A stretch of 64,000 bases of DNA from Streptomyces sp. NL15-2K (GTDB taxonomy: Bacteria; Actinomycetota; Actinomycetes; Streptomycetales; Streptomycetaceae): the NCBI RefSeq assembly GCF_030551255.1, contig NZ_CP130630.1, positions 1,302,001 to 1,366,000 of the forward strand, in the 5' to 3' direction. A program made the position numbers and the translations under genes. The notes below the pieces were generated by a model, which saw nothing but the letters and a program-made list of their open reading frames with translations, was not told the DNA's origin and searched no databases. This document shows, in pieces, positions 27,371 to 35,582 of the stretch. Each line of letters begins with the position of its first letter. Position 1 is the first letter of the stretch.

Positions 27371-28135
27371 TTGCCGGAATGGCTTGTTCTCACCCTCGCG
27401 ATGCTGGCCGCCTGTGCCGTAGTGGTCGTCATCACCCTCGTACGGCACCGCACGGCGCCCGAGGACGAGGATCCCAGCGAGACGCCGGACGTCATCGAGT
27501 ACATGACGATGTGGATCGGCGTGGTGTACGCCATCGTCCTCGGTCTGGCCATCGCCGGCGTCTGGGAGGCACGCAATGCGGCCCAGGACCACGTCCAGGC
27601 GGAGGCGCAGGCGCTGCACGAGATCTCGGAGCGGGTGCGGGTCTACCCGGATGACGTCCGCGACCGCATTCGGGGCGATGTCAACGCCTATGTCGGACAC
27701 GTCGTCACCACCGAGTGGAAGGCGATGGCGGACGACGGGCATGTCACCGAGCGGGGCACCGAACTCCTCGCCCGGGTCCGCGCGGACGTCACCGACTACG
27801 AGCCGAGGACGGACTTCGAGGCCCAGGCCTACCAGCCGGTCCTCGACCAGATGGCCGCCGCGGACCAGGCACGCAACGCCCGGGCGGACTCGGCCGAGCC
27901 CACCATGCCGGGCGTGGTGTGGTTCGGGCTGCTCGTCGGAGGCGCGGTCACCATCGGGATGGTCTTCGCGCTGCAGATCCGGCGCACGACGCGCGAACTG
28001 GTGCTCGCGGGCCTGTTCTCCGCGCTGATCGCCTTCCTGCTCTTCCTGATCTGGGACTTCGACGCGCCCTACAGCCGAGGCGTCACCGCGTCGGCGGACC
28101 CGTTCCTGAGTCTCTTCCCGGGCATCAAGGACTGA
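27371..28135 (+). CDS. DUF4239 membrane protein
   Basis: A 254-aa protein with helices at about residues 5-22, 48-66 (MWIGVVYAIVLGLAIAGVW), 180-200 and 213-232. A soluble helical loop between (EISERVRVYPDDVRDRIRGD) matches the DUF4239/bestrophin-like layout. Function unknown. The start is the rare TTG at 27371, supported by GGAGG ten bases upstream and by PEWLVLTLAML directly following. Confidence 0.75.
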   Translation: MPEWLVLTLAMLAACAVVVVITLVRHRTAPEDEDPSETPDVIEYMTMWIGVVYAIVLGLAIAGVWEARNAAQDHVQAEAQALHEISERVRVYPDDVRDRIRGDVNAYVGHVVTTEWKAMADDGHVTERGTELLARVRADVTDYEPRTDFEAQAYQPVLDQMAAADQARNARADSAEPTMPGVVWFGLLVGGAVTIGMVFALQIRRTTRELVLAGLFSALIAFLLFLIWDFDAPYSRGVTASADPFLSLFPGIKD

Positions 28136-28456
28136 CTGTCCTTCACCGGGGCCGAGCACCCGGCCACCCGGCCACGGAGCCACTGAGCGGCCGGGCCGCC
28201 GGGCCGCCGGGCCGCCGGGCCGCCGGGCCGCCGGCAAGGTGCTAAGCGCAGAAACCGCCGGGGGACGCCCGCCGCTCCGTCGCCGTTCCCCGGCCGCGGG
28301 CGCGGGCTCCCCTGAGCGGCCCACACGCTTGCCCCATTCGCGCGACTGCGATCGCGCGGACGCACAGACGTTCCTAGCGTTTCGGTCATCGAGGTGCATT
28401 TCCGGCGCAAGCGGAAGAGGTCCGCAGCTGCTCCTCGGGGACCCGGAGGAACCACC
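28136..28456. other. 321-bp intergenic region with an 8-bp tandem repeat
   Basis: Contains the GGGCCGCC array (28193-28232) and the leader of the secreted protein at 28457. No gene recognised. Confidence 0.5.
28193..28232. repeat. 8-bp tandem repeat (GGGCCGCC), five perfect copies
   Basis: Five exact copies in a row after the DUF4239 gene, with partial copies on both sides. Confidence 0.85.
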
Positions 28457-28969
28457 ATGCGCGTGATAGGCGTCGCTTCGGCCGCACTGCTGGGCGTCAG
28501 CGCCCTCACCCTCACCGCCCCCGCCGCCCAGGCGAGCAGTGTCAGCTCCGGCTTCCGGGTCAGTGTGCAGCCCACGACGATCGCGGCCGGCGGACAGGTG
28601 ACCCTGCGCGCGACCGGCTGCGAGCAGGGCGTGTTCGTCACCTCGGGCGTCTTCGACGACGTCACCATCCCCAGGGGACGGGCCACGGCCACGGCCACGG
28701 TCGACTGGGACGCGAAGCCGGGCACCGTCTACCAGGTGACGTTCCACTGCGGCACCTTCTGGCAGAACGCCGAGCTCACCATCGCCGGCGGCCGCCCGGA
28801 CCACCCCGACCACAAGCCGGTGACGCCGCACCGGGGCGTGCACGCGGGCGGGGGTGGCAGCTTCGCCGGGTTCGACCTCCAGGAGATCGGCCTCGGGGCC
28901 GCGCTCGTGGCCGGGACCCTCGGCGCGGCGTACCGCATCTCCCGCCGCCCCGACGAGGACGGCGCCTGA
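28457..28969 (+). CDS. Small secreted protein with C-terminal membrane anchor (sortase neighbourhood)
   Basis: A 170-aa protein with signal peptide MRVIGVASAALLGVSALTLT and cleavage near AQAS. A beta-rich domain follows (FRVSVQPTTIAAGGQVTLRA, TGCEQGVFVTSGVFDD, two Cys), then a His/Pro linker. The C-terminal helix is GLGAALVAGTLGAAYRISRR. The plan resembles a surface protein anchored by a C-terminal hydrophobic tail, but no LPXTG is visible. A related protein is encoded convergently at 29087-29584, and a class F sortase lies 1 kb away. ATG 28457 follows GGAGGAACC. Confidence 0.75.
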   Translation: MRVIGVASAALLGVSALTLTAPAAQASSVSSGFRVSVQPTTIAAGGQVTLRATGCEQGVFVTSGVFDDVTIPRGRATATATVDWDAKPGTVYQVTFHCGTFWQNAELTIAGGRPDHPDHKPVTPHRGVHAGGGGSFAGFDLQEIGLGAALVAGTLGAAYRISRRPDEDGA

Positions 28970-28987
28970 GGACATCCGCCCGCCCCG

Positions 28988-29032
28988 CAGGCCTTCGCCC
29001 CGGATCCCTGAAGGGACCGGGGCGAAGGCCTG
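28988..29032. terminator. Bidirectional terminator between convergent secreted-protein genes
   Basis: A perfect 16-bp stem (28988-29003 with 29017-29032; CAGGCCTTCGCCCCGG and complement). The loop itself contains TCCC-TGAA-GGGA. It can end transcripts from both sides. Confidence 0.85.
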
Positions 29033-29086
29033 TGTCACGTGCGTTCAGTCTCCGAAGGGGGGCGGCCGGAACCGCTGTCCGGGCCG

Positions 29087-29584
29087 TCAGATCCGCTTCT
29101 CGGACCGGCGGCGCATCCAGAACACGCCGCCGCCGATGACGGCCGCGGCCACGAGCCCGCTGCCGATGGCGATGTCGGTGGGAGTCGCCCCGCTGGAGCT
29201 GCTGCCGCCGATGCCGCCGCGGACGCCACCGATGACGGTGAAGGCGGCCGGGCGGGTCAGGGTCCTGCCGTCGCAGGTGACGGTGATGTCGTGGGGGCCG
29301 GCGGCGGCGTTGCTGTTGATCGTCGCGGTGCCTTTCGCGGTGTTCCTGGCGCCGTTGATGGGCGTGAGCGTCGTCTTGGGGAACGCGTCGGACGTCGCGA
29401 AGCCGCCGTTCGGGCAGCCGTCGACCGTGATGGTCAGCTGGCCGCCGCGGGAGATGACGCTGGGCAGGGCGACGATGTTGCTCGGGTTGGCGGGCATGCC
29501 GTCCAGAGCGACGGCCGCGGGCGCGGCGAGCCCGAGGACGGCGACCGCGGCACCGGCGGCCACCAGGGCACGAGAGTTACGCAT
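29087..29584 (-). CDS. Small secreted protein with C-terminal membrane anchor, relative of the 28457 protein
   Basis: A 165-aa protein with signal peptide MRNSRALVAAGAAVAVLGLA. A beta domain follows (VISRGGQLTITVDGCPNGGF, ATSDAFPKTTLTPING, HDITVTCDGRTL, two Cys), then a Gly/Ser linker. The C-terminal helix is IGSGLVAAAVIGGGVFWMRR with a KR-rich end. Size, Cys spacing and the GGQ(V/L)T core match the convergent 28457 gene, so the two are paralogues. The membrane-plus-positive tail resembles a sortase substrate without an obvious LPXTG. ATG 29584 has GGAGGATC upstream. Confidence 0.75.
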   Translation of the reverse strand: MRNSRALVAAGAAVAVLGLAAPAAVALDGMPANPSNIVALPSVISRGGQLTITVDGCPNGGFATSDAFPKTTLTPINGARNTAKGTATINSNAAAGPHDITVTCDGRTLTRPAAFTVIGGVRGGIGGSSSSGATPTDIAIGSGLVAAAVIGGGVFWMRRRSEKRI

Positions 29585-29916
29585 GTGATCCTCCGCGGAA
29601 GACGCCCCGGGAACCGTCCCCGGTCGATCGGCGAGAAAGCGCCTCCCGGAAAAACCCTCAGATGCCCTGCACGGACCCGCATTTCGGCGATGGTCCGTCC
29701 TGGTGAGAGGACACGCCGCACGGAACGCACCCAAGGGGATATCGCCGCAGGTCACGGACCATCAGAAAATTCCTGTGCGCGGCAACTCGGATGGCGCACC
29801 ACAGGGGGCACGGGCCACCCGTTCGCGTCGGCCCCGTCGCCGGTTTCTCGCGCGGGACTTAGCGTTCTCGTATGCGCGATTGACACGGCGACGGCCGCGT
29901 CGAGAGGGGAAGTCGA
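29585..29916. other. Divergent promoter region between secreted protein and sortase genes
   Basis: 332 bp without a recognisable gene; expected to hold both promoters. No clear palindrome found. Confidence 0.4.
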
Positions 29917-30591
29917 ATGTCTGCGTCCGAGCTGGCCGAGCTGGCCGAAGAGGAGGAGCAGCGGAAGAAGCGCGCTCCTTGGGGCGTGATAGCGCTTGTT
30001 CTGCTGACCGGCCTCGCGCTCATTCGGAATGGTTCGGGGGAATTCGACGCGGGGCCCCCGCAGCCCGCCTCGGCCGCTGCCGCCGACACCCGCACCTCGC
30101 CCGGCGGCACGTTCCTGGGAAACCCCGATCCGCTGCCGTACGCCGTGCCCGACCGGGTCAGGATCCCGTCGATCCAGGTCGACGCGCCGATCATGCCGGT
30201 CGGTCTGGACGCGGACGGCTGGGTCGGCGCGCCGCCGCCGGAGGACCCGAACCTGGCCGGCTGGTTCACCGGCGCGGTCTCTCCCGGCGAGAAGGGCACC
30301 GCCGTGGTCGTGGGTCATGTCGACAACAGTCAGGGTCCCGCCGTGTTCTACGGACTCGGGGCCCTGAAGAAGGGAAATCGCGTGGAGGTCGCGCGGGGGG
30401 ACGGAAGGACGGCCGTTTTCGAGATCTACGGAATCGAGGTCTTCGCGAAGAACAACTTCCCCGGCGACCGTGTCTACGGTTCCAAGGGCTCCCCCGAATT
30501 GCGGATCATCACCTGCGGGGGCGGTTTCTCCCAGCAGAACGGCTACGACGGGAACGTCGTCGCTTTCGCCCGCCTGGTCGAGGTCCGCTGA
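29917..30591 (+). CDS. Class F sortase
   Basis: A 224-aa transpeptidase. The N-terminal cytoplasmic Glu/Lys-rich stretch is followed by one membrane helix (GVIALVLLTGLALI), a linker, and the sortase domain from ~residue 75. Catalytic His lies in VVVGHVDN (about residue 133) and Cys in RIITCGGGF (about residue 191). Family members cut a C-terminal sorting motif and join proteins to the wall. The two anchored secreted proteins nearby are candidate substrates, though neither shows LPXTG. ATG 29917 is the only good start. Confidence 0.9.
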   Translation: MSASELAELAEEEEQRKKRAPWGVIALVLLTGLALIRNGSGEFDAGPPQPASAAAADTRTSPGGTFLGNPDPLPYAVPDRVRIPSIQVDAPIMPVGLDADGWVGAPPPEDPNLAGWFTGAVSPGEKGTAVVVGHVDNSQGPAVFYGLGALKKGNRVEVARGDGRTAVFEIYGIEVFAKNNFPGDRVYGSKGSPELRIITCGGGFSQQNGYDGNVVAFARLVEVR

Positions 30592-30624
30592 GCGTTTTAC
30601 CTGCCCCGGGCGGGCGAAACCCGG

Positions 30625-31470
30625 TTATGCGTACTGCCGTCGCGGGACGGTGATGTGGTAGCCGGAATCCAGCAGGTGCGGCAGATAGGAGCGCAGCGCC
30701 CGGACGCTCTGGGTGCGGTCGCCCCCGGCGTCGTGCGAGAGCACCACGACGCCGGGGGCGGCGCCGTTCTCCACCCGGTCGACGATGGTCCGGGTGCCGG
30801 GGGTGGTCCAGTCGAGGGTGTCGACCGTCCAGGCCAGCGGTTCCATGCCGAGTTCGGCGCCCAGTTGGAAGGCGGCGCGGTTCCAGGCGCCGTAGGGCGC
30901 GCGGAACCACAGGGGCCGCTCGCCGTACGCCTCCTCGATGACGTCGCAGGTGCGTTCCATCTGCGAGCGGATCTGCCGGCGCGTCAGGCGGGGCAGCAGC
31001 GGATGGGACCAGGTGTGGTTGCCGACGACGTGTCCCTCGTCGGCCATCCGGACCAGCAGTTCTTCGTTGTCGACCACCATCTCCCCGCACACGAAGAACA
31101 TCGCGCGGACGTCGTACTTCGCGAGGGTGTCCAGGATGTCCGGGGTGTAGCGGGGGTCCGGTCCGTCGTCGAAGGTCAGCACCATGGTGCGGCCCCGTCC
31201 GGACACGCGCAGGAACGGCTCGTGCCGGACGAGGGTCCGGCCGGGCGCGGTCCGGGGCGGGCCGTATCCGGTCAGGGGCTGGAGGCGGTAGGCGGAGGGC
31301 TTGAGCGCACCGCGCGCCTGGGGGCCGCCGACCGGGGTGGGCCGGACCGGCTCGCCGCCCGGGCCGAGCGACAGCAGACCGGCCGTGCCGGCCGCCCCGA
31401 CGGCGGCGGCGCCGGCGAGCAGCGCCCCGCGCCGGGTGAGCAGCCGTGTGAGCAACTGATCCTTCTTCAT
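30625..31470 (-). CDS. Polysaccharide deacetylase (NodB domain), Tat-exported
   Basis: A 281-aa protein with a twin-arginine signal (LTRRGALLAGAAAVGAAG) and a carbohydrate esterase 4 domain. Motif 1 is TFDDGPD (about residue 100), motif 2 is HTWSH with both zinc His (about residue 154), then RAPYGAWN and VVVLSHDAGG. It likely deacetylates peptidoglycan or another wall glycan outside the cell. It converges with the sortase gene, 33 bp apart. Confidence 0.9.
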   Translation of the reverse strand: MKKDQLLTRLLTRRGALLAGAAAVGAAGTAGLLSLGPGGEPVRPTPVGGPQARGALKPSAYRLQPLTGYGPPRTAPGRTLVRHEPFLRVSGRGRTMVLTFDDGPDPRYTPDILDTLAKYDVRAMFFVCGEMVVDNEELLVRMADEGHVVGNHTWSHPLLPRLTRRQIRSQMERTCDVIEEAYGERPLWFRAPYGAWNRAAFQLGAELGMEPLAWTVDTLDWTTPGTRTIVDRVENGAAPGVVVLSHDAGGDRTQSVRALRSYLPHLLDSGYHITVPRRQYA

Positions 31471-31665
31471 GACTCATCAGTCGCCCATGGCGGACCCGAC
31501 GCACCGCCACGACACCGGGGTGGCGGGCACGAAATCACCCGTACCGCCCAGCGTTTCGGATCGCGGTGGCGCTGTCGTGCATCTCCGGCATCGTGGACGG
31601 CCGTCTCGCCCGTCGAGCGATGCCGGGCGCCGGTGCGACCTGGGGATTCCGATAGCCTCGGAGCC

Positions 31666-32127
31666 GTGAAGGATTCCCACGCACATCAGTTCGAGCTCGG
31701 CACGGACGGCCCGAAAGTCATCGTGGTCGGAATGGACGGCTCCGACTCCTCGTACCGGGCGGCGGCCTACGCGGCGGGTCTGGCCCGGCGGCAGAACGCG
31801 CTCCTCGCCGCCGTGTACGTACAGCCCGTCATGTCGGCGGGCGCGGCGGTCGGGGCGCCGGTCGCCGAGACGACCGACCGCATCGCCGAGGACCTGGTTG
31901 CCGAGATCCGGACCGAGACCGATCGGGTCAAGGGGATATTCGACTTCCGCTGGGAGTTCCACACCTTCCGCGGCGACCCCTACAACGGACTGGTGAAGGC
32001 GGCGGACCAGCTGAAGGCGGACGCCGTCGTGGTGGGTGCCTCGGAGCAGGCCGGCCACCGGATCATCGGCTCGGTGGCGGTACGACTGGTGAAGGCCGGG
32101 CGATGGCCGGTGACCGTGGTGCCGTAA
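31666..32127 (+). CDS. Universal stress protein (UspA domain)
   Basis: A 153-aa single Usp domain: VIVVGMDGSDSSYRAAAYAA at residues 18-37, RRQNALLAAVYVQPV, and the nucleotide-loop-like VVVGASEQAGHRIIGSVAVR before the final strand PVTVVP. GTG 31666 is chosen because the domain starts 17 codons later. It lies 195 bp from the divergent deacetylase gene. Confidence 0.85.
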   Translation: MKDSHAHQFELGTDGPKVIVVGMDGSDSSYRAAAYAAGLARRQNALLAAVYVQPVMSAGAAVGAPVAETTDRIAEDLVAEIRTETDRVKGIFDFRWEFHTFRGDPYNGLVKAADQLKADAVVVGASEQAGHRIIGSVAVRLVKAGRWPVTVVP

Positions 32128-32225
32128 CCGCGCGGAGGAGTTGTGTGCCTGCTTTCGCCACGGGCGTTACTGCGCCATCATGAGCCGCCAGTCAGCCGTT
32201 TGCCGAACACAAAGAGGTGACGGGC

Positions 32226-32294
32226 ATGGCCGGACTCCGCGCGGGCGAGGGGATTCTCCGCCGCAAACCCATCGAACGCATCGAATAGACGGAA
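32226..32294 (+). other. N-terminal leader of the APC permease, ended by an in-frame TAG
   Basis: ATG 32226, preceded by AGAGGTG, opens MAGLRAGEGILRRKPIERIE and meets TAG at 32286-32288. It then continues in the same frame as TEVGAGARLDRSLGLWQL into the permease. ILRRKPIERIE fits the Arg-rich cytoplasmic start of such permeases, so the amber codon looks like a CAG-to-TAG change. Confidence 0.6.
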
Positions 32295-33653
32295 GTGGGC
32301 GCGGGCGCACGGCTCGACCGGTCGCTCGGGCTGTGGCAGCTGACCGCGATCGGCGTGGGCGGCATCATCGGCGCCGGCATCTTCACACTCGCCGGCACGG
32401 TGGCCAACGGCACGGCGGGCCCCGCGGTCCTCGTCGCCGGCGTCGCGAGCGCGGCGGCCGCGCTGTCGTACGCCGAGTTCGCGGGGCTCATCCCGAAGGC
32501 CGGTTCCGCCTACACGTACGGGTACGCGGTGCTCGGCGAACTCGCGGGCTGGTTCATCGGCTGGGACCTGCTGCTGGAGTACACGGCGATCGTCGCGGTG
32601 GTCGCCATCGGCATCTCCGGGTACTTCAGCTTCCTCGTCGGCGAGATGGGCGCCGATCTGCCGAACTGGATGCTGGGTGCGCCCGGCACCGGCGACGGGC
32701 ACAAGGTCGACCTGTTCGCGGCCGTGCTGTGCCTGCTGATCGCCTATCTGCTCACCCTCGGCATCAAGAACGCGGCCCGCTTCGAGACGGTCGTGGTCGT
32801 GCTGAAGGTGCTGGTCGTGCTGCTGGTGATCGCCGTCGGCGTGTTCCACATCGACACGGCGAACTACAACCCCTTCTTCCCGTACGGAGTCGGCGGGGCG
32901 TTCACCGGTGCGGCGACCGTGTTCTTCGCGGTCTTCGGGTACGACGCCATGTCGACGGCGGCCGAGGAGTCGAAGGACGCGCAGCGGCACATGCCGAAGG
33001 CGATCATCTACTCGCTGGTGATCTCGATGGTCCTGTACGTGGCCGCCTGCCTGGTCCTGACGGGCATGCAGGACTACAAGGACATCGACAAGGAGAGCGG
33101 CTTCTCCACGGCCTTCAAGTCGGTCGGGCTCGGCGGGCTGGCGGACGTGATCGCGGTGGGCGCGATCATCGGCATCCTCACGGTGATGTTCACGTTCATG
33201 CTGGGAGTTACCCGTGTCTGGTTCTCGATGTCCCGTGACGGGCTGCTGCCCAAGTGGTTCGCCAAGACGCACCCGACGCGGCACGTGCCGACGCGGGTGA
33301 CCTGGATCGTGGGAGTCGCATCGGCCGTCATCGCCGGGTTCCTGCCGATCGGCGAGGCGGCCGAACTCACCAACATCGGCATCCTGCTGGCGTTCGTGGT
33401 GGTGTGCGTCGCGGTGATCGTGCTGCGCTACCGGCAGCCGGAGCTGCCGCGCACCTTCCGCACGCCGTGGATGCCGGTCGTGCCGGCGGTGGGTGTGGTC
33501 TTCTCGATCTGGCTGATCACGTTCCTGCAGTGGCAGACCTGGGCGCGGTTCGCCGTGTGGTTCGCGCTCGGACTCGTGGTCTACTTCGGCTACTCGTACC
33601 GTCGGTCGGCACTGGCGGAGCGTCAGAGCCCGGAGGACGTCACCGGCCCATGA
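32295..33653 (+). CDS. APC-family amino-acid permease (start as GTG after an amber codon)
   Basis: A 452-aa transporter with 12 helices. TM1 carries GVGGIIGAGIFTLAGTVANG, the family's substrate motif, and later segments include FFAVFGYDAMSTAAEESKDA and VTRVWFSMSRDGLLPKWFAK. It is close to cationic amino-acid transporters (CAT/YfnA type). The natural start seems to be ATG 32226, with a good ribosome binding site, but TAG 32286 interrupts that frame. GTG 32295 is the next in-frame start and leaves all helices intact, with only a weak ACGGAA upstream, so the protein may be made poorly or not at all. Confidence 0.8.
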   Translation: MGAGARLDRSLGLWQLTAIGVGGIIGAGIFTLAGTVANGTAGPAVLVAGVASAAAALSYAEFAGLIPKAGSAYTYGYAVLGELAGWFIGWDLLLEYTAIVAVVAIGISGYFSFLVGEMGADLPNWMLGAPGTGDGHKVDLFAAVLCLLIAYLLTLGIKNAARFETVVVVLKVLVVLLVIAVGVFHIDTANYNPFFPYGVGGAFTGAATVFFAVFGYDAMSTAAEESKDAQRHMPKAIIYSLVISMVLYVAACLVLTGMQDYKDIDKESGFSTAFKSVGLGGLADVIAVGAIIGILTVMFTFMLGVTRVWFSMSRDGLLPKWFAKTHPTRHVPTRVTWIVGVASAVIAGFLPIGEAAELTNIGILLAFVVVCVAVIVLRYRQPELPRTFRTPWMPVVPAVGVVFSIWLITFLQWQTWARFAVWFALGLVVYFGYSYRRSALAERQSPEDVTGP

Positions 33654-33659
33654 CGAGCC

Positions 33660-34095
33660 CGTCCTGCGCCGCCCCCGGCTGAGGACCACGTCCCGGATCC
33701 GGTCGCGTACGGCGCGCACCTCGGCGCCCGCCGCCCGGGGCTGCCCCTGCGGGAGTGGGAAACCGTTCGTGCCTTACGTGTACGCGAGGTGGGCGACGTT
33801 CGCCTCGCCCGCGCGCAGGATGGTGGGGACACGCGACTCTTCCTCGGTGCGCGCCGTGCCGGAGTGCCGTACGCCCGCGCGGTCGAGGGCGTCCAGAGTG
33901 CGGCCGTTCTCGCCGTAGACCGTCTCCATGTGGCACAGCGCCAGATCGGCACGGGAGACGACCGGTGCGACACCGGCGCACATCGGGCGGAAGTCGTAGC
34001 CGGTGCCGCCCGCGTCGAAGCGCGCCCGGTCGATGACCGAAGTGTGCGCGAGGACGTCGCCGGAGGCGACCGGTGTGAGCCCGTCCGGAGCGCCT
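33660..34095 (-). pseudogene. CapA-family (PGA synthesis-type) protein, decayed
   Basis: The minus strand reads LTPVASGDVLAHTSVIDRAR, FDAGGTGYDFRPM, APVVSRADLALCHMETVYGE and RTLDALDRAGVRH. It ends with EANVAHLAYT and a TAA at 33774-33776. The same frame then continues past the stop as GTNGFPLPQGQP, which is what intact relatives show after HLAYT(Y). METVYGENG joins directly to RTLDALDRAG, so the ~40 residues normally between (with the second metal site) are deleted. N-terminal signal and C-terminal half are also missing. Confidence 0.7.
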
Positions 34096-34208
34096 GAGCG
34101 ACGCGGAATGGACCGTTCATCGAACCGTTCGTCGACGCGATCGACCGTCCGCCGCAGAGCCGTGCTGCCACCCTGGCCGGAATCGGTCCCCTGTTGTGCC
34201 ATACGGCC

Positions 34209-34757
34209 ATGACGGCCGGAACCACCCTCACGAACGGGACGACGACCGCCGAGCACGAGCTCGCCGCACTGCAGCGGGAGCACGGCCGGCCACTCTTCGC
34301 GCTGCTGCTCCGGCTCTGTGACGGCGACCGACAGCGCGCCGAGGACCTCGTCCAGGAGACTTTGGTGCGCGCCTGGCAGCATCCCGAGGCACTGCGCGCC
34401 GACGACTTCGACTCCGTACGGCCGTGGCTGCTGACCGTGGGACGTCGGCTGGCGATCGACGCGCGGCGGGCCCGGCAGGCCAGGCCGCCGGAGGTCGGCG
34501 ACGCGATCCTGGAGAACGCCCGGGTGTGCGCCGACCACGCCGAGCGGGCGGCCGCCACCCTCGATGTGCGCCAGGCTGTGAAGACACTCACTCCGGAACA
34601 CCGTGAAGTCCTGGTGCTGGTGTATTTCCAGGGGGCCAGTGTGGCGGAGGCCGCGGAGGCCCTCGGCATCCCGCCCGGTACCGTGAAGTCCCGCGCGTAC
34701 TACGCGCTGCGCGCCCTGCGCCGGGTGCTACCGGGTTACGCGGCCGACCTGCGGTGA
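34209..34757 (+). CDS. ECF-family RNA polymerase sigma factor
   Basis: A 182-aa protein with sigma region 2 (FALLLRLCDGDRQRAEDLVQ, ETLVRAWQHPEALR, RPWLLTVGRRLAIDARRARQ) and region 4 (LTPEHREVLVLVYFQGASVA, EALGIPPGTVKSRAYYALRA). A zinc-finger anti-sigma gene lies 826 bp downstream with one unknown gene between. ATG 34209 is the first start fitting the family length; TTG 34194 is five codons earlier. Autoregulation is likely but no promoter motif was recognised. Confidence 0.85.
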   Translation: MTAGTTLTNGTTTAEHELAALQREHGRPLFALLLRLCDGDRQRAEDLVQETLVRAWQHPEALRADDFDSVRPWLLTVGRRLAIDARRARQARPPEVGDAILENARVCADHAERAAATLDVRQAVKTLTPEHREVLVLVYFQGASVAEAAEALGIPPGTVKSRAYYALRALRRVLPGYAADLR

Positions 34758-34904
34758 AACCAATGTCTCGGTCAAACCTCCGTAAAGCGCCTTGCCGCTG
34801 ACCCCGGTTGAGTAATCGGCTGTCCTCATCCGTGTTCCGAATGGGGCAGGGCCCCAGGGCCCGGTATCGGGTGACGCGCACGCACCGGAGGAAGGCAGGA
34901 AGGG

Positions 34905-35420
34905 ATGCTGCACAGAGGTCACGAGAGCACGGACGGCGCCGGCGGCGGCGAACTGACCGTCCCCATGGCGTGGTTGTACGCCGAGTACATCGCCGACGAG
35001 CTGCTGCGGTCCGGCGATCTGATGCCGCCTACGTCCTTCGAGTTCCGCGCGGGGCGGGACGCGCTGGCGCTGACCATCTTCCTCTCCGACACCGACGGCG
35101 AGCTCTCCGGCATCCAGGTCGTCTCCCAGCTGGAGACCTGGCTGTCGCTGACCGCCTACGACCAGCCGTGGCAGGACTGGGTGTGCGAGCGCATGGCCCA
35201 GCTCACCGCCGAGGCGTTCGCCGTCGACGCCCCCGCGCCCGACCTGGAGCTGGCCGAGGCGGCCTGGCGCTGGCTGGAGGAGACCGAGCTGCTCGCCCCC
35301 GACCTGAACGCGGTGCCGGGCGGCGCCGCGATGGTCGGCGAGGACGAGGGGCCCAAGGTATGGACGCCGGCCTGGCAGCTCGGGTTGCCTCTGGGACACC
35401 TCGCCATCCATCTTTTCTAG
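34905..35420 (+). CDS. Conserved protein of unknown function between sigma and anti-sigma genes
   Basis: A 171-aa acidic, soluble protein with no recognised domain: TVPMAWLYAEYIADELLRSG, TSFEFRAGRDALALTIFLSD, QVVSQLETWLSLTAYDQPWQ and VCERMAQLTAEAFAVD. The sequence is well-formed and lacks low complexity, so it is clearly a real gene. Start ATG 34905, with GGAGGAAGG 14 bases upstream. Position suggests a role tied to the sigma regulon. Confidence 0.7.
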   Translation: MLHRGHESTDGAGGGELTVPMAWLYAEYIADELLRSGDLMPPTSFEFRAGRDALALTIFLSDTDGELSGIQVVSQLETWLSLTAYDQPWQDWVCERMAQLTAEAFAVDAPAPDLELAEAAWRWLEETELLAPDLNAVPGGAAMVGEDEGPKVWTPAWQLGLPLGHLAIHLF

Positions 35421-35582
35421 ACTCGTTTCGACTCGGACCAATCCTCGGGTCCGGCCGCTCCGAACCCCTTGGTTACGATTCTGTATGGGGCTTGAGTGAT
35501 TCGGCTGGCTGGTCCGTACCGGTGGGAGCAAGGCGTAAACCGGAGTAACCCCCACCCGCACCCAACGGCACGAGGATTCGGC

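Noticed and set aside
32178..33719. 513-codon open frame on the minus strand
   Set aside because: Antisense to the permease; His/Asp/Arg-rich shadow sequence.
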